DNA of 64,000 nucleotides from Parasponia andersonii. Taxonomy: Eukaryota; Streptophyta; Magnoliopsida; Rosales; Cannabaceae. The stretch lies in contig JXTB01000107.1 in NCBI GenBank assembly GCA_002914805.1, positions 31,909 to 95,908 of the forward strand. The letters are read 5' to 3'. Position 1 is the first letter of the stretch, and the number at the start of each line of letters is the position of its first letter. The notes below the pieces were generated by a model. That model saw nothing but the letters and a program-made list of their open reading frames with translations, did no database searches and had not been told where the DNA came from. Below are positions 34,450 to 46,826 of the stretch, piece after piece. The translations under genes and the position numbers were made by a program.

Positions 34450-37263
34450 CGACGTCCCCATCGCGCTATTGACTTTGAGCCGCTCGATATGGTTTTTGAA
34501 TTACCACAAGGCATCTTCATGCTCCCAGCTAGCCTCGGCCTCGGGCAAATTCTTTCATTTTACTAAGTATTCCCGATAATTAGGAACACCACGTCGGCGG
34601 ATCAAGCGATCTGCTAAAATGCACTCTACCTCTTTATCAAAAAAGGTTACCACCACAGTAGAAGGCCTTTTAGATTCGCCCCTTGAAAGATCTCCCTCAT
34701 CTCCATGGTAGGGTTTTGGTATGCTCACATGGAAGACAGGGAAAATCTTTAACTTGGCAGGGAGTTGAAGTTTATAAGAAACCTTACCTACACACTTGAG
34801 TACCGGAAATGGACCTTCGTATTTGTGCACTAATCCTTTATGCACCTTCCTTAACGTTTTCAATTGTTGAGGGTAACAACTTGACAAGGACTAAATCTCC
34901 GTCCTGATACTCAACGTGCCTCCTCTTTTTGTCGGCCCACTTTTTCATTCTTTTAGAAGCTTCGTTCAAGTAGGCTCTAGCCAACTCCGCTTGTTCATGT
35001 CATGCCTTAGCAAACTTGAATGCTGCAGGACTTTTCCCATCGTAACTTGCCGCTAAGGTATGTAGGGTCATAGGTTGTTGACCCATGACTATCTCGAAGG
35101 GACTCTTACCCGTAGACTTGCTTCTCTGGAGGTTAAAGAAGAATTGGGCTAGATCAAATAGTTTTGCCCAATCTTTTTGATTGGCACTCACAAAGTACCT
35201 CAAGTATAACTCCAGCAAGGCATTCACCCTTTCCGTCTAGCCATCGCTTTAGGGGTGAAAGCTAGTAGAAAAGTTCAAGTTTGATCCCATCAACTTGAAC
35301 AATTCTGTCCAAAACCTTTCAGTGAATCGAGGATCACGATCACTTACGATGTTTGATGGGACTCTCCAAAGCTTCATGACATGCTTCATAAAGAGTCGCG
35401 CAATCTTATTGGCAGGACAATCGGGTGAAGCAAGTATAAAAGTGGTATACTTGCTGAAGCGATCAACCACCACTATAATGCTGCCAAAACCCTCTGACTT
35501 AGGCAGGCTAGTAATAAAATCCATGGAAACACTCTCCCACGGTCTTTCAGGAATGGGAAGAGGTTCCAACAATCTGCCTGGTGATTATTGTTCCACTTTG
35601 TCTTGTTGGCACATAAGACAAGTTCATACATAGGCCTCGACATCATCCCTCAGTTCAGGCCAATAGTAGATAGATTTAATAAGAGTAAGAGTGCGTTTCT
35701 GACCTAGGTGACCAGACCACAAAGAATCGTGGCACTCTTTAATGAGCTCTTTTCTTAAGTTCCCCCACTTAGGCACATAGAGTCGATTGCCTTTGGTATA
35801 GAGAAGTCCGTTGCTCAGCCAAAAACATCTCGTGTTTCCTTCCGTTACTAGGGGCAGCAGGCTCTTTGCAAGAACATCGTGTTCCAATCCTTCCTTGATT
35901 TTCTCTATCAAGGTGTGCTATCGGGCCTGCTTAAGGCAGCCAGCTCCATCTTTCTGCTTAGAGCATCTGCCACCACATTAGCTTTCCCATGCTTGTATTC
36001 CACCTTGTAATCAAATTCTGCCAAGAAGTCTTACCACCAAGCTTGCTTGGGACTCAACTTTTTCTGAGTTTGAAAGTAGCTTGTGGCTACGTTGTCAGTC
36101 ATGATCGTAAAATGAGTACCCAACAAGTAGTGCCGCCATACCCGTAGGCAATGGATAACTGCATTCATCTCTTTTTCTTGCACTGTATAGCATCTCTCGA
36201 TGTCATTGAGCTTGCGGTTTTCATAAGCAATCAGACGCCCTTCTTGCATTAGTACTCTGCCAATAGCAAAGTCAGAGGCATCCGTATATAGCTTATATGC
36301 CTTTGAGTGATCAAGTAAGCTGAGAACCGGCTCTTCGCTTACCGCTCTCTTCAAGTCTTCGAATAAAACTTGACACTCAGGTGTCCATTCCCAAGACTTA
36401 TTCTTCTTGAGCAGGTTAGAAAGAGGCGCTGCTCTTACTGAGTAGGACTTGATGAACTACCTATAATAATTCATAAGTCTGAGGAAGGATCTTAACTCTG
36501 GCACCTTCGTAGGGGATTCCCACTCTTAGATAGCTTGCACCTTGGCTTCATCCATCATAAGTTTCCCATCCTTCATCTTATGTCCTAGGAACATCACTTC
36601 TTCTTGGGCGAAGGACCACTTCTCCTTGATGAATAGTTGGTTTTATCTCAAGACCTCGAACACCTTCCTTAAATGTTCTAGATGCTCTTTCATGGTCTTG
36701 CTATAGATGACTATATCATCAAGATAGACAACCATGAACTGATCAAGATAGGGATAAAATAACTTATTCATGAGGGTGCAAAAGGTAGGAGGTGCATTGG
36801 TAAGGCCAAATGGTATGACTAAGAACTCATAAGCACCATACCTTGTCACGCACGTGGTCTTGGGCTCATCCCCCTCTGCTATACGCACTTGGTAGTACCC
36901 CGAACGTAGATCAAGCTTTAAGAAGTATCTAGCATTCCTAAGTTGATCGAATAAGTCGGCAATAAGCGGGATGGGATACTTGTTCTTTACCGTCACCTTG
37001 TTAAGAGCCCGGTAATCAATGCACATCCTTAATGAGCCATCTTTCTTTTTCTGGAACAACACCAGGGTACCGAAAGGAGCTTTGGAGGGCCTGATGAAAT
37101 CCACATCAAGCAACTCCTTTAGTTGTTTCTGGAGTTCCACTAACTCTGGAGGGGCCATTCGATAGGGACTCATCGCAGGTGGCCTCGTGCCTAGCTCAAG
37201 CTCAATTTCATGATCCACCTCCCTCCTAGGTGGAAGTTTCTTGGGCATGGCGTTAGGCATCAT
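34450..37263 (-). pseudogene. pol region of gypsy element 3 (fossil)
   Basis: In minus-strand order: RT (37263-36643, with a YLDDIV catalytic motif), RNase H (about 36354-36031), integrase (about 35911-35000) and a C-terminal part (34887-34450) containing a chromodomain-like stretch (ADRLIRRRGVPNYREYLVK). Broken fossil. Confidence 0.88.
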
Positions 37264-37266
37264 ATC

Positions 37267-39058
37267 TTAGAATTCATCCAAGACAGTTTCTACCTCCATG
37301 GGTAGGTTACCTTGAGATTCCAACTCTTCATCATCGTGCTCCTTTAGGATAGGCAAGTAACTATCCTCCTCTCTTCTCAACCCCTTCTTGAATTGAAGTG
37401 CAGAGAGTACTTTGTTTCTCACTTTTGTGGACCGCTTCGTTGGTACCACATAAGCCTTTTCACTATCCACGGTGCACATAGAGTTGGCAAAAAGAACAAG
37501 GAATGCTCGCACTGCATCAAGGAATTCCAAACCAAGCACCACTGCGAAATCATCTATTGGCACCACTGATAAGTCGACTTAGCCAGCCCATACACCTAGG
37601 CTAGCCTTAACATCATGAGCAACCCCATGGATGGGGCGTGCGGCTGAGTTCACTGCCGTGAGGGAGCCCCCTCCATTAGACACCATCAAGCCCAACCACC
37701 TAGCTTCCTCAACAGAGACGAAGTTGTAGGATGCACCTGTGTCAACCAAGGCTTTAGTGGCTTTGCCATTGATTGTTGCATCCACGAAAAGTAGGCCCTT
37801 AGCTTGTGACTTAGGGGCCGACTGCAAGGCATTCAGGAGTTACAAGGAACTAACATGTGCACCACCGTCCTCTCTATCACCTCTTTCTTGGCTTGGCTTG
37901 GAGGCAATTAAGGCATTGAGAGCTTTCTTCTTGGGACACTCGCGTGCCCAATGTGGCCCATCGCAAAGAAAGTACTTGACTCTTAGCTTGGAGAAATTAC
38001 GGTCTTCCTTCTCTTTATGCCTGTAAGAGAGACTATATTTGTTCTATTTTCCTCTTTTTATCTACTCTCCCCCACTCTTTGCTCCACCACCCTTCTTGTC
38101 TTTGGCCTTAGAAGGGTCCTTGTTGGTAGAGTAATCAACAAGGCTCTCGGTTACTGCAATAGCATCGGCCAAGTCCTGGACACCATGATACTTGAGCTCT
38201 AACTTGGCCCAGTTCTGAAGACCATCCATGAACAAGAATAGGGCGTCTTTGAAGTGTCAGGGATTTCGAGCAAGAGTGTGGTAAACTCTTTCACGTAGTC
38301 TCTAACACTACCAGATTGTTTGAGACGGTGAAGATAGCCTCTCACCTCCTCTTCAGCATTCTCGCAGAAGAATTGCCTTTTTAGCTCTCTTTTGAATTTA
38401 TTAAAGGTGGCTATAGTGCACACCCTCGTTGCATCTCCCCGTGTCTCAGCCTCTACCATAGCATGGCAGTATCGGTTAGATACAAGGTGGCATTATGAAT
38501 TTTACCGGTATCGTTCGTCACACCGGTGGCCTCAAAGTATTGCTCGAGTTCCCATAGGAAGTTCTCAACTTCCCTAGCATTGCGAGTACCATTGAAGGTC
38601 TTTGGTTTAGGTACCTCAACCTTCCTTGCTTCAATGGTTGTTGTGGTGGTCGCCCCCGTGGCCACTGCTCGCTTGCACAAAGCAAGATCACCAGACATCT
38701 CATCTACTCTAAGTAAATCATTACTGAGTTCTCTTCGGAAAAGATCTCGTACCTTGGTAATCTCCAAATGAAGGAACTTAATCTCGCACCTTAAGGCAGT
38801 CTCTAGCCCACCAAGTGCATTTTTGATGCCGCTGTGGATTTCTGCATCCTCGGTCTCCAAACCATCGCAACGGCCATCTAGATCATCTACACGCTCGCCC
38901 AACGTGCCCAAGTTGGACTCTAATCGGAACACTCTAGCCTCCAAGCTAGTTACCACGTCCCTTGACTTGCCACGGGTAGCACCCTTCTTCCCTTCATCAC
39001 GCCCATGTTCAGAAGCACCAACTTCGACGGGGTCAGGAGTTACAACCATGGTCTTCAT
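37267..39058 (-). pseudogene. gag-protease region of gypsy element 3 (fossil)
   Basis: In minus-strand order: gag starting at 39058, with a coiled-coil-like acidic N-terminus and a capsid part; a zinc-knuckle region near 37980-37930; and protease with the LVDTGASYNFV active-site motif (37827-37579). Broken fossil. Confidence 0.82.
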
Positions 39059-39099
39059 TTAGACAATGGAATCACCAAGATAAAACGAGCAACCAAACC

Positions 39100-39110
39100 T
39101 CTGATACCAC
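39100..39110 (-). other. Primer-binding site of gypsy element 3
   Basis: On the minus strand it reads TGGTATCAGAG, complementary to initiator tRNA-Met, two bases from the 5' LTR. Confidence 0.85.
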
Positions 39111-39112
39111 GC

Positions 39113-39768
39113 TGTCACAACCCTAGCCTCAAACTAGACAATCGTGCGGCACTTAGCATAGTCCGTCGCACTAAGTTAGCCTACCAATATTTAAGAAAGG
39201 GACTTAGAGTAAGCTTTTGAGATAAAGTGGTAAGGATGAGAGAGTTTAGGTGAATAAAAGCTTTGTATTTCTCTTAGAATGCTTACGACTCTCACAAATA
39301 GGACTTGTATACAAATGAACCCAAGGGGTCTTTTATATAGGCAAAACCTAAACCAACCAAGGGTTAGGATCGTGCCAAGTGACATAATCTTACAAAGGAC
39401 CTAGATTATTTTCAACTAAAGTTATAATATCTACAAAGATATTTACATAGAGAATTCTAGAACAAAAAAAGGTATAGATCTTTGTAAGAGGTTCACCCAC
39501 CATCTTGGCTCTTCTAAGTCATTCTAGGAGCCTTTAGGACCGTTCAACCCATTTAGCACCATTCGGCCTTATCTAGAGCCTTCTAGGACTTAGTAGCACA
39601 AACTAGAGTCTTCTAGCATGACCAAGACCTCTCTTGATCACTCAAGAAGTGTCCATCATGTTCTAGGGTCTTCCTTAATCTTTTTAGGTGAGCAGTATAT
39701 ATAGATGACTTTAGAGCTATGAGCAACAATATTTGGATTTTTGGGAGCCAAATAAGCGGGGCGTAACA
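39113..39768 (-). repeat. 5' LTR of gypsy element 3
   Basis: 656 bp, starting TGTCACAACCC and ending GGGCGTAACA on the plus strand. It is followed by TTAAGCCCCC. Confidence 0.9.
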
Positions 39769-40017
39769 TTAAGCCCCCATTCTTTTTCATATTTTCTTTA
39801 AAATGCTAAAAAAAATTATATATATTTATAGTGTTTTACCTTAAATTATATGCAAAGTTCCTATTTAAAAATAAAAAAATTATACAATAGTCTTCATAAA
39901 TAGATAAAATGAAGTTATAGCCTCAATTAGACAAAATTACTAGCTCTATCACTAGTCTGTACAATATAACACTAGTTATCACTTACTAAGGGCTTGTTTG
40001 AAATTTTTTTGTTTCAA

Positions 40018-40052
<35 letters not shown>

Positions 40053-41252
40053 TGAAACAACATTCTTTAAAATCTTTACGCTTCAGTTTATTTGTTTCAT
40101 AATAGAAGTGTGAACCGAAAAAAAACTATATATTTTAAAAAATTATACTTGTTTTAAAGTATGAGAACGACATAATGAAAAAAATGCATCAGATTCAATA
40201 TAACGGGTTTAGTAGTGGTCATGTTAGTTCTATGTATTTAAAAATAAAATAAAAATTATAATGCAAAGTTCAATTAGTTTAATTTTAAGTTGACTAAGGC
40301 CATTATCTTGTAATATATTCTTACGATTCATTGAAGCTCCCAAAAACTTTGATCGAGCAGGGTCATCTTCTTTTGTTTGAATTGCTCATTGATTGGGGAT
40401 TAGAGTATCTTTATAATATAATAATGTCCTAACGATTAATCGACTAATCACTCAATCTTTGTAACAAAGTATCAGAACATTAAATTTTTAGAACTTCTTT
40501 ACTTTTCTTTACGCGGTCTTTGTTCACAGGTAATAAAATGGGGGTTACATTTGGGTTGTTTTACTTTTGATAAGGATTCATCGTTTTTGAAAACTATATT
40601 ATATTATTTGTAATGAAAAAAAATTAAATAATCAATCCTCATTTCTTTTCTACAAAAAAAAATCCCTTTATTTTGGGATATTACAATTCAAACAGTTGAG
40701 TTCGGATTTTTTTTTTCAAATTTTCCTGGATTAACACAACATGTTAAACTTACACAGTTGAAATACAAATTTACTCTCCATAAAACAGTGAGATACTCAA
40801 CCAATCAAAAGCAAACCTAAAAAATTGTGACAAAAGAGAATAAACTATAATAATTTATACTATGTTTGCTACTCAAATAAGCAAATATTCTATTATTTGG
40901 TTAATTTTATGTTCATTGGGTGATTGATTTTTTTTGTTAATTGTTTACGAAGGATATTCATTAACTAATTTTGATAAGTTGCATTGACAATTAGATTATC
41001 TGAAATAAAATCTAAAATCAAGTTTGTATTATAAATTCTCGACATACGAGGGTTTTTGTGTAAAATAGTGAAAATTGAACTGATATATGGCCATATAGGC
41101 ATACACAATCAACTATGCCTATTTGCACAAAAGTCGACACAATATAACCTTTCATCTGTAATTTATTTATATTTGTGTGGTTGATCTTTTAGCCTTTGTG
41201 GAGGATAAATTTGAATTATCACTAACTTCCTTTAATATCTTGTGTTGGCTAA
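39769..41252. other. AT-rich intergenic sequence, no gene seen
   Basis: Noncoding on both strands. It holds the TA microsatellite at 40021-40049, which is framed by GTTTCAA and TTGAAAC so that the repeat sits in the loop of a short hairpin. Confidence 0.5.
40021..40049. repeat. (TA)n microsatellite
   Basis: About 14 uninterrupted TA units. Confidence 0.95.
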
Positions 41253-41581
41253 GGATTATGTTTGGTAGGAGGTAAGGAGAAGTAAGAAAATAAAGAGTTT
41301 AGGAAAAATAGAGAATGTGATGGAATGAGAAAAGAGTGAAAATTTATATTGTTTGGTGAGAAGAATAGAGAGTAAAATAAATATAGAATGTTTATTTATA
41401 AAATTACTATATTAATCATTTTTTAGTTTTTTAAATAATTATTCTAGACGATAAATTAATCGGTTTATTTTTGTTCAATCTCATTCTTTTCTAATCATTC
41501 CAACCTTGAAAATGTTCAATATGGTGGGCATGGAGAGATTTCTTTCCCTTCATTTCTCCTATCCCTCCTAACATTGAGACC
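41253..41581. mobile_element. Degraded Tourist-like MITE (candidate)
   Basis: The left end reads GGATTATGTTTGGTAGGAGG after TAA. The inverted right end reads GGTCTCAATGTTAGGAGGGA. The purine-rich subterminal sequence resembles the ends of the Harbinger element at 44447-49176, so it may be a deletion derivative of the same group. The right-side duplication is not clear. Confidence 0.4.
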
Positions 41582-42568
41582 TCTCACATTTACTCTCTTT
41601 CTCTAGTTCTCTTCTATGACATCCATTGGCGAAAATCCTTAATTTGTCACTATGAACTTTAGATAAAAAATTTCAAAAAAAATCTCTAATATGTTTTTTC
41701 CCCCATTTTTCTCAAAATTTCTCATTCTTTTTCTTCCTTGTCTTCATCTTCCTCATACCTTCCTCTATTTTCCTCTCTTTTTAGCCTTGCCTTTCATAAG
41801 GAGTTGTGAAAGTATTCTTTTAGTTCTAGGGCACCAAAAGTCAAATAACTCATTCAAATTTATAATCATTATCAATTAGATTATTGTTCTTAATAAAAAA
41901 GGCAAATTAGGGATTAATTTGATCAAAATTAAATTTTTAAGGATTAAATTTCCACAAATTAAATAGAGTACTGTTAAAAATACTGATTTTCTTTACTACA
42001 AAATCATATAAAATGACATGATATAATTTCAGTCACTTCTTATATCAAAGTGGGACTACACCATTTTCAAACTATGTAGTTGTAAATTATGTAATTGCTA
42101 TATCATTTAGTGTAATTTTTGTGGAAAGAAAAAAAAAATCCCTAACTAACAACAACTCCTATATCAATCTTTTTATTATGTGCTTATTTATTTACTGACA
42201 CATGTTTTTTTTTTTTTACTTTTTCAAACAAACACAATCAAACGAGAAATCAATTAAATCAATAAATAAAATGACGTCGAATAAATAGGATGATATAAGA
42301 GTTAAAATTAACATTTCTCCTCATTTGATAGTGTGTCAAAAACCTTATTTTTCTAATGGATAATATAAGGGATTCCACTTATTATCTAACATTTTTAATA
42401 TCACCTAATATGACATATGATTTGTTATACTTCAATTGATACATTGGACTTTTACAAGTAATATGTTAATAATATTTACTAATAAAATGCTCACAAAGGC
42501 AAGCAATAATTATTTTCTAATAGTTAAAAGAAAGTATCTTTGTTTTAATTCTTCCCTGTGAAATATTC
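41582..42568. other. AT-rich intergenic sequence, no gene seen
   Basis: Noncoding. The ORF at 41691-41879 is Phe/Leu-rich low-complexity translation of a T/C tract and is not considered a gene. Confidence 0.5.
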
Positions 42569-43182
42569 GAGCTTTAAGACTATTTTCAATGTATTATGCT
42601 AAAAAAAGATATACTAATACTAAATTTAGCATGACATTTCAAATTTAATGTGTACTTTTTGAGTTTTACTCTAATGTATGTATGCTATAAAAAATGGTAT
42701 TATGTATTTTAAACATTAATCTTATGTATAAAATATTTTTTTTCTAATAATAACTCTTATTATTTTATCATCCAATTACTCATCACAAAATCAACTTCAT
42801 TTACTAAGTTACAATTATTCATATTCTACATAAAATGAACAAACTGGTCAATGTAAAAAAAAATGTAAATAAAATTTTGTTCTCCTATTAATTCTAATTG
42901 ATCGTAATTAATAAGGATAAACTTATAAATAAAATTTAATGAAAAAATATATATAGTGAAACACATAAATATTTTATATTTAAAATAGTGGTAATATTGT
43001 AAATTAAATCACATACTAAAATTTAGTATGTTTTATTTTTGTGCTATATTTATAATAACAAATAATACATATTAAAAATTATATTAAATATAACACATCA
43101 TTAAAGAGCTATAATTTCACTATATGCTAAAGTTTAGGGTAGAAATGAAATTTAGTGTCCATTAGAGATATTAGAGATGCTC
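42569..43182. mobile_element. MITE-like element (candidate)
   Basis: The left end reads GAGCTTTAAGACTATTTTCA and the inverted right end GAGCATCTCTAATATCTCTA; both are followed by an AATG...CTAAA word. The pattern resembles plant MITEs beginning GAGCATCTCCAATG. No target duplication could be fixed. It is noncoding. Confidence 0.35.
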
Positions 43183-43689
43183 ATGCTTGAAGATGCGAAC
43201 TCTAATTTTTTCCTTCTTAATTCTGTCCATGCGTCGTGATCATAGATCATTATCATTACATTATTCAAATCAATATGTTGTAACTTTTCCTTATTAGCAA
43301 ATGGTAATTGGTGGACTAAAATAGCAAGTCTTTAATTCTAGACAATAACTTTGATTTTTGGACTAGGTTGGTAGAAAAGCCATTCTACCTGGTCAAGGAA
43401 CTTCACATAGTTTCCAAATAGGCAGCACGAGAGATTAGAAGGCTTCCATTAGGTCAAACAAATTATGTTCAACTATTTACCTCACATTTTTTCATGCTGC
43501 TAGATTAAGGACTTACAATTAGATGAAATTACAAATATACCATTTCGTTTTTACGGAGTTCCTAATTATAGGAAGTTTTTAGGGATGGTTGTACCCAGTT
43601 TTGAATAGTACGAGGGCTTCATAGTAATTTAATGCAAGTTTTTTTTTTTAAAAAAAAAGATTTAATGCAGAGTTTTAAGAATATCAAAA

Positions 43690-44039
43690 GGGTGAAGTGC
43701 GAGGTATGAAAAAATGCATTTTTAATTTAAGTCCTGAAATTTGGATTTTATAAAATAATATTCTGAAATTAAAAGTTTCTGAAAATTAATATCTTAATTT
43801 TTTGGACCAATTTTAGTAACAAAAAAATAATAATATCCTCTATTAAAACTATATTAGTCTTTAATATTTTCATTTAGAATATTCATGTCTTTTATAAGTT
43901 AAATTTATTCAAAAAGTCAATTCAGAATATTAATTTTCAAAAATTCTTAATTTCAGAGTATTATTTTACAGAGTCCAAATTTCATAATTTAAATTATAAA
44001 ATACCCAAACCTTATAGTATATATTTTTTCCATCTACTC
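43690..44039. mobile_element. Foldback MULE-type MITE, family B copy 2
   Basis: A 350-bp element related to 23771-24184. It shares wording such as CTGAAATTTGGA, AAAATAATATTCTGAAATTA and TTTCTGAAAATTAATA, repeated in inverted form in its right half. A perfect 9-bp target duplication ATATCAAAA lies at 43681-43689 and 44040-44048, as Mutator-like elements make. Confidence 0.82.
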
Positions 44040-45643
44040 ATATCAAAAAGAGTCCTAAAGTTTTAAGTGATTCTAACTTACTCAATAGCTGACTTTTGAT
44101 TGTATAATCCATCTTTGTCATAGCCTAATTATTGTCCCCCTTTTTTTTAAGGACTACAGTCATAAAAGAGAGAAACCAATAATTACTTTACAATTCACAA
44201 AATAAATGATGTATTTCTTTTGCTTAACTCATAAAATCTATGCCATATATTTAGATATGGCTATTTTATTTGCAATTTGGTCCATCCATCTTTTTTCTTT
44301 TTTTTTTTTTGTAATTTAAAACTAGTCCGTAAAAGTTTAGTTGAATCTTTGGCAAACATTTTGTGTATGTATTGTCTTTAGTCTTTTATTGAGATCTCAC
44401 CATTAATTTAATAAAAACAAAAATTGAGATTCTTAGAATAGTTTTAGGCTATGTTTGATAAAGAGGAAAGAAAATGACAGGGAAGGAAAAAGTAAGAGTG
44501 ATGGAAAATATGTAGGATGGAAAAGAAAATATTTTTTCTCTATAGTTGTTTAGTAAACATAAAGGAAAGAAAATGAGTTCACTTTCTTTTGTTTGTTATC
44601 AGAGGTAAGCATGAAAGGATAGAAAGTAATATTATTTCAAAATTACTTTTTTTTTTATCATTATATTATTTTTTGTATTTTCATTTTTAAAATTTGATAA
44701 ATTGCTCAAATATGGTAAATTCCATCATCTAATTCAAGTTTCTTGGTTGATTTGTGTGTTATTTTTTTTTATTATTGTTAATAAGAATTTTCATATTTAG
44801 TTTTATATCAATTGGTTGAGAAATTAATGGGAAATAATCTCGTATTTTAGTCAACTCTATGCAAAAGAATTTTTTTAAAAAAAAATATACATATAAACTA
44901 ATAAATAAAAAACATCATATAGTTATTTCAAATTATTTTTAATTTATAATTCTAAATTAAGAAACTTGATATGAAATTTTAAAGGAAAAAAGTCAAATGT
45001 TTGTATTCCAAATTTCAATTAATGGACTAAATCATAATCCTAAAAGGCCTATTTTTTTCATGTAAACATTTGATTTACTCGAATACATCCAATATACTTA
45101 CCTCGTATGAAGAAAAAATAAACTAAAAAGCTATCTAATTGGCTAACAAAAACCTTGAACCTCTCATCACATGTATTTGCAAATAATTTCTAGAAAGGAA
45201 ACTCAAAATATTAAAGATAATTGAAAATAATATATTTGACTGTTCATAGTCAGTTACAAAATATACATAGTCAAGAATATTAACAAGTTAAAAGTTCTCC
45301 AAAGATCATCAGATGACAAATATTGCAATATAACTTCACAAAAGACTATCATATTTTTCAAGAAAGTCATATATAGATATACATCAAAATCTATCAAAAT
45401 GTATTAAGCTTTTCAATAAATCCACTGATCATCAAGTCCTTTGTGCCGGTCAATCTGTACGAGTAGTCAAGCTAACAACAAAAACTATCATTTTCCAAAT
45501 TAGACAAAAAGACTCCATCAAAAGATATTTTACCGCTTACTCGTTCTCTAACTTTCCAATCAACTACTTGAAAGTTGGCTAGTTGAAAACATTAGCTTCG
45601 ATAGTAATTCATAGCAATGCTCAATTGGAATTACAAAAAAAGC

Positions 45644-46565
45644 TCACATTTTTGCTACACTTTTAATCAAAAATAAAAAGGCATCAAGTTGTAGATTTTC
45701 AGAAGCTCTAATATTGAGCAGCTCTATATAAATTTTTTCCTCTGAATATATGCGTAGACATGCTCTTTCAACAATAATATTGCCCTCTCTAATTGCATCA
45801 ACGATACTACTTAATTTAAATTGAAGATTTTTAGCATATTTATCAAGTGATTCCATCATAGATGCCTTCCTTTTTATGTCTTTTGAAGAGTTTGTAACAT
45901 GAGAGTTACAATGTAGAGATAATGCTTCAAAACAATCACCTAGTACTTCATCTAAGTGCTCAACTTCCACAGATTGATTAGAGGTACCTTCTTGTTCTTA
46001 TTGTCGAACTTTTTCCTTTGCACTTATTGCACCTTCATCAGTGGCTCTATACTTTGCAAATAACTCACTTAATTTGTCATAGTGATGAATTGCAGTATGC
46101 CTCCACTTCTTCGCACTTGATTTAGCCTGTATGAGCATATCAAATAAAAGATAATGAAAAAATTACTAATATTATTGTAGATATAGATATTCCATTCAGG
46201 AACCAAAACCTAACCTTTATAAGAACCATCCATACTTATGCTTCTGCTTCAAACAACTTAGTATTTAGATTCCAAACAAACCCACTTAAGCCTTTGAAAA
46301 GATCTTGACATATATTGAAATTAGTTTTCAAAGTTTTCATTCGATTTTTCAAATGATCCTTGTCAAAGGGATAGTTGAGTTCATCCCTACAAATTTTGAG
46401 TGTATTATTGTAAGCAATAGGAGTAAATATTCCATCTACTCTATTTCCAATAACTTGTTCCAATAATGCATCAATTAATACAAAAACCATTTGTTCCGAC
46501 TACTTAATATTATCTTTTCTTGATTATTCACCATTTACATGGGTAGTCTTGGGCTTCCTTGGCAT
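45644..46565 (-). pseudogene. Harbinger Myb/SANT-like protein (broken)
   Basis: The reading starts MPRKPKTTHVNG at 46565 and continues with a Myb/SANT-like (PF12776-type) domain: VDGIFTPIAYN...LKNRMKTLKTNF...GLSGFVWN (family VDGTFTxxAYxN...LKNRxKTLKxxF...SGFGWN). An intron probably interrupts it at about 46125-46215. The C-terminal part reads AKKWRHTAIHHYDKLSELF and then a helical region to the stop at 45644. Stops after NGE and before SEQMVF, and one near 46236, disrupt it. In PIF-type elements this protein partners the transposase and binds the ends. It lies just downstream of the transposase gene. Confidence 0.8.
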
Positions 46566-46826
46566 TTTCAGTAGCTACAAGTTAGAAAAATTCATATCAT
46601 AACTAAATGCTAATAGCCTATATATAAAAAATTGAACAGAAGAACTACCAGTAGACAAATAATGTATATTAATATATAAGTTATTCACATTGCATAGTAC
46701 GTATTACAAAGTAAGATTATCTAATAAAACAACATCTAGATAACATAATATATACAAAAAAGAATCTCATACAAAAGTTAATGCTCAATATAGCATGTCA
46801 ATATAATAGAAACATCAATGTCTATG

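Larger units (their letters stand above)
33774..39768 (-). mobile_element. Ty3/gypsy chromovirus element 3, Galadriel-like (fossil)
   Basis: A 6.0 kb full-length element on the minus strand with two 656-bp LTRs, a primer site, a polypurine tract, and gag, protease, RT, RNase H, integrase and chromodomain-like sequence. Integrase wording (MDFITSLPKSEGFGSIIVVV, FSTSFHP) and compact size suggest the Galadriel clade; this is from memory of family sequences. The flanks share TTAA (33770-33773 and 39769-39772) rather than a clear 5-bp duplication. The coding part is broken, with about ten disruptions. The first 310 bp of the LTRs differ by roughly 10%. Confidence 0.9.

Noticed and set aside
41691-41879. 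62-residue Phe/Leu-rich ORF that could look like a membrane peptide
   Set aside because: It is the translation of a T/C-rich low-complexity tract.
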